DNA of 64,000 nucleotides. It comes from an uncultured Lachnospiraceae bacterium. Lineage in GTDB: Bacteria; Bacillota; Clostridia; Lachnospirales; Lachnospiraceae. Each line of letters starts with the position of its first letter. The stretch's first letter is position 1. Below the pieces are notes generated by a model, which was not told the DNA's origin, searched no databases, and saw nothing but the letters and a program-made list of their open reading frames with translations. The position numbers and the translations under genes were made by a program. Shown here one piece after another: positions 52,739 to 63,700 of this stretch. Where the stretch lies: positions 84,833 through 148,832 of the forward strand of contig CANQDT010000001.1 of NCBI GenBank assembly GCA_947593735.1, given 5' to 3'.

Positions 52739-53365
52739 TTATCGTTTATTCTTCGGTTCCAGCACAGCCGTCTGGCGCTCCGTCCGCCCGTCGAGCACGA
52801 GCCGGCTGTCCCCGTATACCCTGACATCGCCGCGCCTCTGAATGAAATCATCGACCGTGCCGAGCACATCAAATCCGAACGTATCTCCCCGGTAATGCAT
52901 CGGGACGACTATTTTCGGGGCAAGTTCCTCTACGAGTTCCGCCGCCTGCGCCGCGTCGATCGTATAATAGCCGCCGACCGGGACCAGAATGACATCCAGC
53001 CCGGACAGCATCTCTTTCTGCTCCCCGGTAAGCCCGCAGCCGAGGTCGCCCATATGGGCAATCCGCATGGTATCGGACTCAAGCAAATGGATGGTATTGG
53101 TCCCTCTCATCGCTCCATTCCGATCGTCGTGGAACGTCGGGATCGGAATGACCGTGAACGGATTTTCGCCTCCCTTTTTTTTCTTTACACACCCGCGTGC
53201 ATTATGGTCGCCATGTTCATGGCTGCACAAAACCAGATCCGCTTCCTCCCTCACCGGAGCGTAACCGGGGACGGAGCCGTCCTGATACGGGTCAAAAACG
53301 ATCGAATATCCGCCGCAGTCAAGCCGGAAACACGAATGTCCGATCCATGTCAGCATCGTTTTCAT
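52739..53365 (-). CDS. UPF0173 metal-dependent hydrolase (metallo-beta-lactamase fold)
   Basis: 208 residues. LTWIGHSCFRLDCGG, then CSHEHGDHNARG with the HxHxDH zinc motif (about 47-56), HMGDLG and IVVPMHYRGDTFG give the fold and ligands. The UPF0173 family is of unknown substrate, related to lactonases and UlaG. It is 14 bp from the hydrolase gene before it. The two hydrolases may act on the same compound, but that is inference. Confidence 0.9.
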   Translation of the reverse strand: MKTMLTWIGHSCFRLDCGGYSIVFDPYQDGSVPGYAPVREEADLVLCSHEHGDHNARGCVKKKKGGENPFTVIPIPTFHDDRNGAMRGTNTIHLLESDTMRIAHMGDLGCGLTGEQKEMLSGLDVILVPVGGYYTIDAAQAAELVEELAPKIVVPMHYRGDTFGFDVLGTVDDFIQRRGDVRVYGDSRLVLDGRTERQTAVLEPKNKR

Positions 53366-53379
53366 CTTCTTACCCCTTT

Positions 53380-54390
53380 CTATTCTGTCTGAAATGCAAA
53401 CTCCAAAAACGGGAAAACCTGATCCTGCGACACCTCGTGCCCGCCGTCGAACAATTCACACCAGAACCGTTCCGGATACCCCGCCGTTTCATATACCTTT
53501 TTCACCTGCTCCGCCGTCTCCCGGACGCCCTGTTCCGGAAAAATCGGATCGCGGATCCCGTTGCTCAAAAGAAGCGGCGTCGGAGCGGCAAGCGCCATGA
53601 TATCGCAGCATTCCCCCACCGACAACAGACCGGGGATATAATTATCGATACAATGATGCATCGCCATCGTGCTGGAAGCGAAGCTCGCCCCGTAATTGGA
53701 AATCACAATCCCTTTTAATCCCGGCTCCAGCGCGCCGACAAAGGTATCGACAAGACCGCCTCCCGACACACCGTAAATCGCCGTCTCTCCGGCGTCCCAC
53801 TGTTCCGTCATCTGCCGGAACAGTCGCTGCGTCTGAAATACCCTCAGCCCGGCAAGATTCAATCCGAGATTCAAGAGCGCCGTCGCGTTTGAATAGCACC
53901 ATCGCTGCTCCTCTTCCCGGAACCGTTCTCTCCGCACTTCCCCAAAGCCGATCAGTTCCGGTATGTATACGGTATATCCGCGCCGCGCCATCGCGAGCGG
54001 CATCCACTTGTGATAGGGATCCTCCTGTCCATAGTCCAGAAACGCGCCCTTTCCGCCGTAGCTGTCATGTCCGTGGCAGTACAGAACCGTCCGTCCGTTG
54101 GGGCGCTCCGGACGCAGGATCCAAAACGGAGCCGTCAGCTTTGGCAGGAACGTCATCTCACAGCGGATCACATCATATCCGTCCTTTTTTTCCGTATGCA
54201 TCTCCCTCGCCCGGCATCCTTCCGCCATCGCCTCCAGCCGGTCAAGCGCCAGCACCCGCGCAAGCCTGCTCCTTCGGATCTTTTGCTCGCTTTCCAGGTT
54301 TTCTTCCGGCACGCCGGAAAGCGGGCGGTCCTCCGCCATATCCCGGTACAGGGCGTCCAAAAATTCATCTGTCGCATATCGTTGTTCCAT
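53380..54390 (-). CDS. Alpha/beta hydrolase (esterase/dienelactone-hydrolase-like)
   Basis: 336 residues from the ATG giving MEQRYATDEFL, with GGGGAG 10 bases before; a further TTG upstream adds nothing conserved. Nucleophile elbow YGVSGGG, aspartate in NGIRDPIFPEQ and histidine in DGGHEVSQ make the catalytic triad; RTVLYCHGHDSYGGKGAF is the oxyanion region. It resembles large prokaryotic alpha/beta hydrolases acting on ester bonds (acetyl-xylan-esterase or dienelactone-like). No signal peptide, so cytoplasmic. It is divergent from the AraC gene, which may control it. Confidence 0.85.
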   Translation of the reverse strand: MEQRYATDEFLDALYRDMAEDRPLSGVPEENLESEQKIRRSRLARVLALDRLEAMAEGCRAREMHTEKKDGYDVIRCEMTFLPKLTAPFWILRPERPNGRTVLYCHGHDSYGGKGAFLDYGQEDPYHKWMPLAMARRGYTVYIPELIGFGEVRRERFREEEQRWCYSNATALLNLGLNLAGLRVFQTQRLFRQMTEQWDAGETAIYGVSGGGLVDTFVGALEPGLKGIVISNYGASFASSTMAMHHCIDNYIPGLLSVGECCDIMALAAPTPLLLSNGIRDPIFPEQGVRETAEQVKKVYETAGYPERFWCELFDGGHEVSQDQVFPFLEFAFQTE

Positions 54391-54483
54391 CTCGGCTGCT
54401 CTCCCCCTTTTCTTACACAATTATACCCTGTTTTTTTCAACTTTCAACTGGTATTTCCGTTTCTTTTATGCTAAACTGATGTT

Positions 54484-55350
54484 ATGAATATCAGTTATTA
54501 TATCAAAAAATCAAATCTGGATGAAAATGAGATCGTGATCAATATCGGCACGCACGAGAAAGCGGTCTCCCTCCACAACCACAGCCATACGGAGTTGACG
54601 ATCGTGCTGGGAGGCTCCGCTATTCATGAGATCGAGGGACATCCGTTTTCCATTTCGCAGGGCGACGTATATGTCGTCCCGCCGGAATCAAACCACCGTT
54701 ATACGGACGTCCATGATCTTACCCTCTGCGATATTCTTATCTCAGTTCCGACATTTTTGAAATACAATTCCATTTTCGACCTGCTGCCAAGCTTTCACGA
54801 ACTGTTTCTCCAGTTCGGCACGTCGCCCGAGCTGAACCGGTTTAACCGGTTCCACATTGAGGACGAATCGGATTTTCAGTTTGTCAGGGAATTGTGTTAT
54901 CGTGTCCTGAATGAGTATCATCAGAAACCGCCGGGATATAAGATCGTTTCGTCCCATTACTTCGCGGCGCTTCTTTCCTGTTTGCTGCGGTCGTTCCCGA
55001 CATCCACCAAGATCAACGATTTCCGGCTCCATACCGCGATCGAGTATATCAGCATCCATTATATCGAAAAGATCTCCATCCGGGACCTGAGCCGCTTATC
55101 CAGCCTGTCGGAACGCCAGTTTTACCGGCTGTTCAAATCCATATACGGGCTGTCGCCGGTTCAATATATCAAGCAGCTCCGGATTTCCCACGCGGCGCAG
55201 CTGCTGATCACAACCGATCTTTCGCTTTCAAGGATCGCGATTCAAAGCGGATTTCCGGATCAATCGCTGTTTTCCAAGCAATTCTCGGAATATTACCATA
55301 TGTCCCCGCGGGAATTCCGGCAATCGTCCAGAAAGCCGATCCAATCATAA
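54484..55350 (+). CDS. AraC-family regulator with N-terminal cupin
   Basis: 288 residues. The N-terminal cupin carries HNHSHTELTIVLGGSAIHE and GDVYVVPPESNHRYTDV, a sugar-sensing pocket. The C-terminal HTH_18 has two helix-turn-helix motifs: ISIRDLSRLSSLSERQFYRL and LSRIAIQSGFPDQSLFSKQF. AraC proteins of this layout usually activate carbohydrate genes on binding a sugar. It lies between an esterase gene (divergent) and the GH28-like gene (146 bp downstream), so either or both are likely targets. The start codon has only a poor ribosome binding site. Confidence 0.9.
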   Translation: MNISYYIKKSNLDENEIVINIGTHEKAVSLHNHSHTELTIVLGGSAIHEIEGHPFSISQGDVYVVPPESNHRYTDVHDLTLCDILISVPTFLKYNSIFDLLPSFHELFLQFGTSPELNRFNRFHIEDESDFQFVRELCYRVLNEYHQKPPGYKIVSSHYFAALLSCLLRSFPTSTKINDFRLHTAIEYISIHYIEKISIRDLSRLSSLSERQFYRLFKSIYGLSPVQYIKQLRISHAAQLLITTDLSLSRIAIQSGFPDQSLFSKQFSEYYHMSPREFRQSSRKPIQS

Positions 55351-55391
55351 TCTCATATTGAAAAAAGACGGACAAAAAGAATAAGGCAATA

Positions 55392-55420
55392 TTGACAAGC
55401 CGGAAAGAAAATATTATAAT
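55392..55420 (+). promoter_or_regulatory. Strong promoter of the GH28-like gene
   Basis: Perfect TTGACA (55392-55397) and TATAAT (55415-55420) with a 17-bp spacer: the strongest match in the window. An ideal promoter next to a palindrome points to repression rather than activation. Confidence 0.92.
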
Positions 55421-55429
55421 CAGAATGCA

Positions 55430-55456
55430 AATTGGTTATATATTATATAACCAATT
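55430..55456. promoter_or_regulatory. 27-bp palindromic operator
   Basis: AATTGGTTATAT (55430-55441) and ATATAACCAATT (55445-55456) are perfect 12-base arms around ATT. It starts 10 bp after the -10 box, covering the transcription start, where a repressor of the LacI or GntR type would block RNA polymerase. No such repressor is encoded in view. Confidence 0.9.
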
Positions 55457-55495
55457 CGTGCGATCCATATAAGAACAACAAGGAGGAGAAAAAGA

Positions 55496-56761
55496 ATGCG
55501 CAATACTTTATACGGAGATGGTATCCATGACGATTATCCGGCAATCCAGGAAATGATCGACAGCGGAATATGCGAAGTCAACCTGCCCGCGCCGGCAAAG
55601 CATTATCTGATCTCGCATACGATCGAACTTCCGTCTGATTTTCGCCTTGTACTGCCGCGCTATGCCGAAATCCGGTTAAGCGACGGCGCGAATTGCGCAA
55701 TGGTGCGGAACAAGACCGCGCCGCGCCGGGAACCGTTCCGCCGCAAGGCAAAAAACGTAACCACAATGAGGGATCACGACACTCTGGTCAATGCCTATTT
55801 ATATGAATGGTCGGACGCGCCGGAAGACACGGCGCATAATATTGAACTGTGCGGCGGCATCTGGAACTGCAACAATCTTGCCCAGCGACCGAACCCATTC
55901 TGGCAGGGACAGGATAAGATCCAGTGGGAGAAATATCTGCCGGGCTATCTCGGCGTCGGCATTTTCTTCTACAATGTAAAAGGTCTGAAGCTGACCAACC
56001 TGACCATCAAAGATCCCGTCGTCTACGCTGCCAAACTTGATACGGTATCTTATTTTACCATTTCCGATATTGTTTTTGATTTCAATTACGGAAATCCGGC
56101 AGCCATCAATATGGACGGGATCCATCTGGAGGGAAACTGCCATTTCGGGCGGCTGACCAACCTTCAGGGCGCCTGCTATGACGATCTGGTGGCGTTATGC
56201 GCGGACGAAGGTTCCGACGGCCCGATCACCAATATCACAGTCGACGGGATCTATTCGGAAAACTGCCACAGCGCCGTCCGCCTGCTGACAGTAAAAAATC
56301 CGGTGGTCAATATCCATATCTCCAACGTATACGGCACTTATTATCAATATTGCGTTGCGTTTTCAAAATATTATTATCCGGAGCCGACGACCGGCTGGTA
56401 TGACGCGGTCTCCATCGACCATCTTTATGTTTCCAAGGCTGTCCGGCACGACATTTACGGCAAAGCGGGAACGCGCGTCTGGCCGCTGATTTTCATAGAA
56501 GACGAGGTTGTGGCGCGCCATGTGTATATTTCCGACCTGCACCGGAGAGAGGAGCATGTGCCGATCGAAACGATCCATGTCGGTCCCGGCGCAAGGCTGG
56601 ACGATCTCGTCCTGTCCGACATCACGACGGAAAACAACACCGGCGAACCGATGCCGCTTCTGGTCAACAACGGCAGGATACGGACGCTGCGCATGGAGCG
56701 TCTTTCCACCGGCGCGGGCGCAGCTGTAACAGGAGCCGGCGTCATCGAATCGATCCAGTAG
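55496..56761 (+). CDS. GH28-like right-handed beta-helix protein (polygalacturonase-like)
   Basis: 421 residues, AAGGAGGAG before the ATG, no signal peptide, so cytoplasmic. The start DGIHDDYPAIQEMIDSG is the capping motif of pectin-degrading beta-helix enzymes; strands follow, with NMDGIHLEG (about 204), YDDLVALCADE (about 227) and SENCHSAVR (about 257), which correspond to the GH28 NTDG and DD catalytic segments, though with substitutions. Family GH28 hydrolyses galacturonan and related glycosides, and cytoplasmic members often process imported oligosaccharides. Substrate unknown. It ends in a bidirectional terminator. Confidence 0.78.
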   Translation: MRNTLYGDGIHDDYPAIQEMIDSGICEVNLPAPAKHYLISHTIELPSDFRLVLPRYAEIRLSDGANCAMVRNKTAPRREPFRRKAKNVTTMRDHDTLVNAYLYEWSDAPEDTAHNIELCGGIWNCNNLAQRPNPFWQGQDKIQWEKYLPGYLGVGIFFYNVKGLKLTNLTIKDPVVYAAKLDTVSYFTISDIVFDFNYGNPAAINMDGIHLEGNCHFGRLTNLQGACYDDLVALCADEGSDGPITNITVDGIYSENCHSAVRLLTVKNPVVNIHISNVYGTYYQYCVAFSKYYYPEPTTGWYDAVSIDHLYVSKAVRHDIYGKAGTRVWPLIFIEDEVVARHVYISDLHRREEHVPIETIHVGPGARLDDLVLSDITTENNTGEPMPLLVNNGRIRTLRMERLSTGAGAAVTGAGVIESIQ

Positions 56762-56770
56762 ATCCAGTAA

Positions 56771-56809
56771 AAAAAATCCCGGAAGCAACTACCGCTTCCG
56801 GGATTTTTT
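56771..56809. terminator. Bidirectional terminator between GH28-like and EamA genes
   Basis: AAAAAATCCCGGAAGC (56771-56786) and GCTTCCGGGATTTTTT (56794-56809) are perfect 16-bp arms with a 7-base loop and T-runs on both strands. It ends both convergent genes. Confidence 0.95.
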
Positions 56810-56815
56810 CAATTC

Positions 56816-57697
56816 TTATAAAAACATACAGGTTCCTGCCAGACAGACCGCGACGCAAACCCAACGCCGCCATCCGATCGCTTCATGGAGGAACAACATT
56901 CCTCCCAGTGCGGAAAGGACGATCGTACCGCCCGTACTGAACGGAAATATCACAGACGCCGGCAAATTTTCCGCGCTGAGCAGAAGTCCCATTGACGAGG
57001 CGCTTTCCAATATCGCCATCGCGAAAATAAACGGATACAGGCGATGGATCGGCGGAATCTCCCGCCGCACGCCTTTATGATCCTGCCAGAGCCGTTTACC
57101 TGCCAGGATCAGGGTGCTGGAAAGGCACATCAGGACGCCGCTCAGAAAAACAAATTCCGTCGCGTCGACCGTCCGATAAACGGTATTGATCTGGTGCATC
57201 TTGACAACCACGCTCGTAAATCCATTCAGGACAAACACCCCGACGCACATCAGCAGCTGGTTCCTCTGAAGCTTTTGCCCGCCGGCATTGGAATAGAAAA
57301 CGGCGGCGGTGATCAGGATGAGTCCAACAATCCGCAGTATGCGGATCGGCTCATCCAGAAACAGCAAACCCCATATGTAAGGGACCGTCATTCCCCCTGC
57401 CATCAAAAACATGGAATAATACGCCACGCTGCCCGCTTTCAGGATCCGAAAGCCAAGCATCGTATACGAGACTGTGAGCAGGCAGGAACACAGCGCCATA
57501 AGGATGGAAAACGGGGCGAACGTCAGATGAAAGCGCTTCACAAAAAGAAACAGAACCGCGATCGTCAGCCCGTCCAGCGCGCTGAACATCAGCGACATCT
57601 CCGGGGAATCGCCCGCTTTCCGCTGATAGACCTGCTGGAGCAGCAGCCGCGCCGCAAGGGCGGCCGCCACTCCTGTAATACACAAATAATCCTTCAT
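56816..57697 (-). CDS. EamA/DMT-superfamily transporter
   Basis: 293 residues with ten hydrophobic segments in two EamA repeats; each repeat ends with the usual pattern (WGLLFLDEPIRILRIVGLIL; LGGMLFLHEAIGWRRWVCVAV). Drug/metabolite transporters export or import amino acids, sugars or nucleotide precursors; the substrate cannot be told. It starts 30 bp after the stop of the large lyase-like gene on the same strand, so it may be read together with it. This is a full-length member, in contrast to the half-size one at 7.5 kb. Confidence 0.85.
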   Translation of the reverse strand: MKDYLCITGVAAALAARLLLQQVYQRKAGDSPEMSLMFSALDGLTIAVLFLFVKRFHLTFAPFSILMALCSCLLTVSYTMLGFRILKAGSVAYYSMFLMAGGMTVPYIWGLLFLDEPIRILRIVGLILITAAVFYSNAGGQKLQRNQLLMCVGVFVLNGFTSVVVKMHQINTVYRTVDATEFVFLSGVLMCLSSTLILAGKRLWQDHKGVRREIPPIHRLYPFIFAMAILESASSMGLLLSAENLPASVIFPFSTGGTIVLSALGGMLFLHEAIGWRRWVCVAVCLAGTCMFL

Positions 57698-57727
57698 TGC
57701 TGCAAGATGTCCTTTTTTCTTACCCGG

Positions 57728-60700
57728 CTATCGGACCGTGACCTTCACCTGATATTTCTGGACGACCCCGTTCATCTTCACGGTCGCCGTCACATTCGCC
57801 GTCCCGACCGCTTTTCCTTTGATCTTTCCGCTCTGCGTCACGGTCGCTACTGCCTTGTCGGAAGTCTTATAGCTTAACGTGACTCCCTCTTTCTTCTCAA
57901 CCACGATCTTGGAGCTTCCCGATACTTCCATTTCCTTGGTCAGCACGATCACCGGCGTCCCCGCTTTCGTTACCTTTACTTTCCCAAGGTTCCGCGTCCC
58001 TTCCGGCACGTTCTTTTTCTTCTTTACTGTCACATGGATCAGTACCTTTTCCGTCACACCGTCTTTCGTGACCAGCACGGAAATGTCGGTCTTTCCGGCT
58101 TTCTTCGCCGTGACCACGCCCTTGCCCGTCACGCTCGCGACCGCGCTGTCCGCGGAACGGTATTCCACTTCCACCCCGGACGCCGCGCTGATCTTCGCTT
58201 TCTGCCCGACGGCAAGATTCCGATAGACCTCCACTGCCGTATCCGCATCCTCCAGAATCGTATCATCCCCGTTTCCGGAAGACACACCGACCGTAATGAC
58301 CTCGGAGATTCCTCTCGTCTTTCCTCCGGTAGACCGGTCGACCGTAAAGTAAACGACTGTATTCCTGCCTTCACTCAGAGAATTGTCGGTTCCGCTGTAT
58401 TTCTTGTAATCGCTTCCGTTTACGGAATAGTAGACGTCCGCGTCGCCGGTCACATCAAAGGCAAGTTTTCCCTTCGCCGCTTTGCTGTCATTGATATCGG
58501 CGGAAGGCTTCCCTGCCACGCCCGGTTTTGTCAGGTCGCTGTTCACATTGTTGCCCGTCACATAATTCGTCGGGTCGTTGCTCGGAGCTGCCGCTCCGCC
58601 GCCCGCAGCCGCACCCGGCGTGGCGCTTCCTGTCGTTCCGCCCGGTCTGGACGGTTCCGGCGTCTGCGTTGTGCTTCCGCCCGCCTGTTCCACTTCCTGC
58701 GTTGTCGCTACTTTCGGCGTGAGCAGTTTCATGGAATTGCCCGGCACGCTTACCACGCCGTCCGCGTAAACGGTCGGCGACGCATTGTTGAGGCTCTCAA
58801 GATCAGTCACATTTCCTTCCGGAAGTCTGACCGACTTCGTTCTCCGATCCGTGTTTACCGCCACATAGACGATATTGCCGGAGCTGTGCGTCAGCTTATA
58901 AACGCCGTTTCCAAGATCCTCGGTCGTCAGGTTCCCGCGCCTGCGCGTCTTCGGGAACAGAACCGTCAGATACGGGTCGTTGCCCTGGTTGTGGATCCTC
59001 AGATGATCGACCTGAGGCGTATCCTCGTCCTCCCGGAGCTGGTAAGGTCCGGTTGCTCCGTATGTAAGTACCTCGTTCGACTCATAATTTCCCTGCAAAT
59101 AGGTAATTTCCAGATCGATCCCGCCGAACATCCCTGCCGTAAATTTATTGCCGTTCTGTGTGATCGCGTTTTTGCTTCTCGTAAGCAGCGGCAGATTCAT
59201 CATGGTTCCATAATCCGCCCCGGTCACCTGATCCAGAATGACATAGGCTTCAAATCCGTTTTTGATAAACGCGATGTCCCGCATTTTCGCCGCGTCCGAC
59301 GTCGTATTGTATCGCTTGCTGCTTCCTTTCACCAGATCGAGGCTGTCAGACGCGTACCATCCGCGCTGCGTGGAGTTGACGTCCGTATCCTCATAAGACC
59401 CGGGCGCTTTCTCATAAGTCACGACCGCATGCTGCGCGCTTTGCTTATAAAATCCTGCGCTTCCGCCCCAGTAAGTCGGCGCGGAGCCCGGATCGACCAC
59501 AAGCGGGATATTATCCGCATACATGATAAACGACATCTGGTCTTTATGGGCATGCCCGATCTCCGGTCCTTCATGCAGCATGATGGACAGCCAGGACTCA
59601 TAGCCCTTTTTCATGAAATTGTTGCGGAAAATAAACGTCCCGAAATATTTCGCGTAATCCGTCGAGCCGATCTTCTTCATCGCCTCTTTATAATTTCCGT
59701 AGTCATTGATGTCAACCATATGACCGAACAACGCGGAAATCTGTACATCCTCGTTGCCGAGCGTCGGAGTCGGCGTACCCGCGTTGAGCCAGGTGCCGTA
59801 CATCCGCAGGGCAACCTCCGGCTGAACCTCCGCGATCTCATCATAATACAGACCGCACATGAACAGCTCGTCCCCGGACGACAGAATATGGTCGCCGTAA
59901 AACGGTGTGGAGCAGTTTCCGGATGCGTATGTCGGCGTCTGGATCCAGGTCAGGTAATCAAACGCTTTATAAAATTCAATATCCGGATTCGCGAACCAGT
60001 CATAGCCGGTTGATGAACGCAGAGCTTTTGCCAGGACCGCCAGCTTGGAAACCGCGCCGTTGTGATACCGTACCGCTTCCGGCCACGATCCGTCTTCGTT
60101 CATGTTCGCGAGCAGCATAACTTCCGAAAAACGCATTCCATTATAGAAATGTACCCGCGCTTCCGGCAGAGTATCGATGAACGCAAGGGAAAGCATCGTC
60201 GCCCCGCTGTTCATATCGGACGACCAGTTTCCTCCGCTGGTCGGAACCTCGTCATAGGCAAGGTCATACAGATCGCGGATATCATTCAGCGCCCGGATCA
60301 TATATGCCGCTTTTTCCGTGACTTCCGCCCGCTCCTCGTCCGTAAACGCGGGCGTTCCATCCGAAAACTTCATATTTTTGATGCAGGAGTACGCCGCGGC
60401 GACGCCTGCGGCGACACGACCTGTCTGCACGGCGCCAAACGCGTCCGCGCCATCCGGCCTCTGGTCAAACCGGAACCAGTGTTCCACGCCCTGGTTCATC
60501 TCATCCAGCTGCATATTCAGATAAATTTTGGCAAGCTCAAGATAGTCGTCGCGCTCTTTGCTGTTATCTTCCAGCATAGCGAGAATAGCGGCTCTCTGCA
60601 TCGTCTGCCCGACTCCTCCGATCCCGGTCGAGGACGGTTTGCCTTTCGCGTTATAAAATTGCGGGCGTGATACGACTTCGCTCTCTCCATCCGCCGTCTC

Positions 60701-63700
60701 TGTCAGGAAATGGAATTTGACCTGCGGACCCGCCTTTTCAAATACGCCATATTGCTGGATCGACCAGTAAACGTCAAATCCGTCCGCGCTGCTTGTGATC
60801 GGCAGGTCGAATACGGAGGACGTCCACTTCACAGAGCTGTTGCCGTCCGGATTGTGCAGATACAGGGAGCGGTTTCCGGAATAAACGTTTCTCCGGTCAG
60901 ATTCCCATTTTCCTTCCCCGTTTCCTGTCGTGCTCAGCGTCCAGTTCAAAGGCGCGGAGCCCGAGACTGCGGCAACCTCAAAGTCCGCGTTCGGGATCTC
61001 GACCACATGGCTTTCGTCGGATGTAATGACAAAGTTATCAACCCATGCTTCTCCGCATCCTCCTCCGTTCATGCCGAGATACCCGGTCGTATCGTTGTCT
61101 TCCGGCTCCAGTTCGATCGTGACATACGCTTTTCCGGTATAGGTATGTCCCGCCGGAAGATTCGCCGGCAGCTCTTTTCCGTCCGTCCCGCTCACATGGC
61201 GTCCGGATGTATACTTTCCGCCCGAGCTCGCCGGATTCGATGTAAAGGACGGATATTCCCGGTACAGCGACAGGTCATTTTTCTGAAACCGTTCCCACCA
61301 GTCTCTCGATACATCCAGCTTAACGGTCTTCATGCTGTTCTTCATCGATTCATAAGCGTTTCGGATATAATCGTTTGTCTTGATCAGCTGCTTTAATTCT
61401 TCCACCTGTTCGCCGCTGTAGAAGATATTGCCTTTCTGAACACCGTTCTCATCGACGTCCACGTCGGAAGAAAGCGCAATGCTCATCCGGCACTCATAGG
61501 CGGCGTTCATGAACTTCACCGCGTCTTTCGCGATCGTATAGATCGACGCGCTGTCAAGCTCCGATTCCACATGCTCCATCGCCGCGATCGCGGCGTCGTA
61601 GCTGGTCTTTTCCAGCTGCCCGACCTCGGCGTTTCGGACGTCGCCCGTATAAGTTTCTGCCGAGTCAAAGATATATTTCTGGTTGTCGATCAGCGTGGTG
61701 ACCCGTTCTCTTAATTGTTTTTCACTGATATCCGACGTCTTCGCAAAAAATGTCGGAAGCTGCGTGACATTCTGCGCCGTCCCGGTTGAAAAAAAGTCAA
61801 GCGGGAAGTTTTCCTCTCTCTGAAGCTGCATGGAAATCGTGAGAATACCGTCTCCCGCCGCCTCGCTGAGCGCCGCCTCCGTCAGATCCGTATAAGAGGC
61901 GTTTCCTTTTCCTGCCGCCTTGTGCGTTCCGATCAGCTGCCCGGAAACAACGCCCACGCCTGCCGACTGATACGGCCCGTTCTTCTCAACCATCTGGTTC
62001 CAGGTCGGCGCGTTGTTCGTATAATGATCGTCCGGCTCCAGAAATACGTTGGCGGTATATCCGTTCGTGTTGCTGTCAACCATGCGGATCTGCGCGCTTT
62101 TCAGCCCGTTGATCCCGTGCAGGTCGTACTGGAACATCGCGATCCGGTCATTTGGAAGCTTGCCGATAACAATGTTCTTGTCCCCGGTCCAGACGTCCGG
62201 CTGAGAGCTGTTGATAAATCCCATAAAGGTCGCCGGGATCTCGATCGTCGTATACGCGTTATACAGGATATGCGCGGACGGATACCATTCCAGAACCGGC
62301 TGCAGCCCGTAAGAGCCCCCGTTATAGTTTGTAAATTTGGTCGTATAACGGGTCGCGTGCTGGATCATTTCATCATCCCGCCTCGAATAATACATACGGG
62401 TTTTGACAAACGGCAGCTTCAGCATACTGGTGCCGTCCTCATCGACCTGGAGCGCTTTTTCCGCGCGCTCGATCTCCACCTGCAGCGTCTTCTTCGCATT
62501 TTCCGTATACATATCCGGATCATTCAGAAGCGTTGCTTTTGCTTTCCAGACAAGTCCCTCCAGGTTCGCCCTCGCCTCGGAATAGACAAGCGTATTTCCT
62601 GCGTCCAGATAAGGATTTTTTGTATGATAAAGGATATCGTTGCAGATCGTCCCGGACCCCATAAACGTCTGACCCGTCCGGATCACATTCTGTATCATGG
62701 TCGACATATCCGCTGGATCGCTGCACGCTCTGGCGTCCGCGATCGCCGTTTCCAGCGCGTCCGCCGCTTCCTGCGACAATTTTCCCGGCGTTTCATCCGC
62801 AGGATCTTCCGCGATATTCCCGTCCGCTTTCTGCTGTTCAAGCGTTTGCTCCGCGTAATCCGCCACAGCCTTCAGGCTGCTCTCAAGCGTCGGCGATACT
62901 TCCTGCTCCGCAAGGATCGTCATGTTCAGATCATAAGCCATGATCACATCGCCGCGCTGTGTCCGGACATGGATCACAATGTCCTTGCTTCCCTGCTCCG
63001 CTGTCGGGCGCGTGATATGGATCGAGGCTCCGTCCACACTTGCCCATTGTTTGGAAGCTTCATCCTCAATGGAATACGCAACCGTCACATCGTTCTCATC
63101 GCTGATCGCCGTAAAGTCCGCGATCGTTTCCGTATTATCATATTCCGCGATGATCTTTCTGATCTTTTCAAGCACATACGGCCGGTCGATCTGATATTTG
63201 ATCTGCTGCGCATTGGCGTTGGAATATGTCATCTGGAACGATGGCCGGTACTCGTCAATCAGCGGCTGATTGTAATTGTTTTCCGGCGTGAGATAGGACG
63301 ACGCCATATCCGCTCCGGTATCGGTTCCGCCGACGACAACCGTTATGCGGTAATTTTCTTTGCTCACATCAAATGCCGAGATCCCGTCCGCGCTGAAGGT
63401 ATTGAGCTTCATCGTATTGTTTCCGCCGTTCGCCATTCCGCTTCCGATGTCTGTCCCCTGATCAAAATAGGTAAGGGAATTATTATAGGTCAGCGCTTTC
63501 CCGCCTGCGTCCTCGTTCTCGGCGCTCGTCCAGCTGTTGTCCGGAATATACCAGACACGGTTCATGCCGCCCGCTGTCCGGTTGTACACATGCGCCATAC
63601 GGACATTTGCCTGCACAAGATTATAATTCTGATAAGCCGGATCGGACAGTATCTTCTGAACTTCGTCCCCCATCTCCAGCTGCAGCCAGACATACCGGTT

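Noticed and set aside
58034..60013. 659-codon open frame antisense to the giant lyase-like gene
   Set aside because: Arg-rich shadow frame; the other strand shows domains in order.
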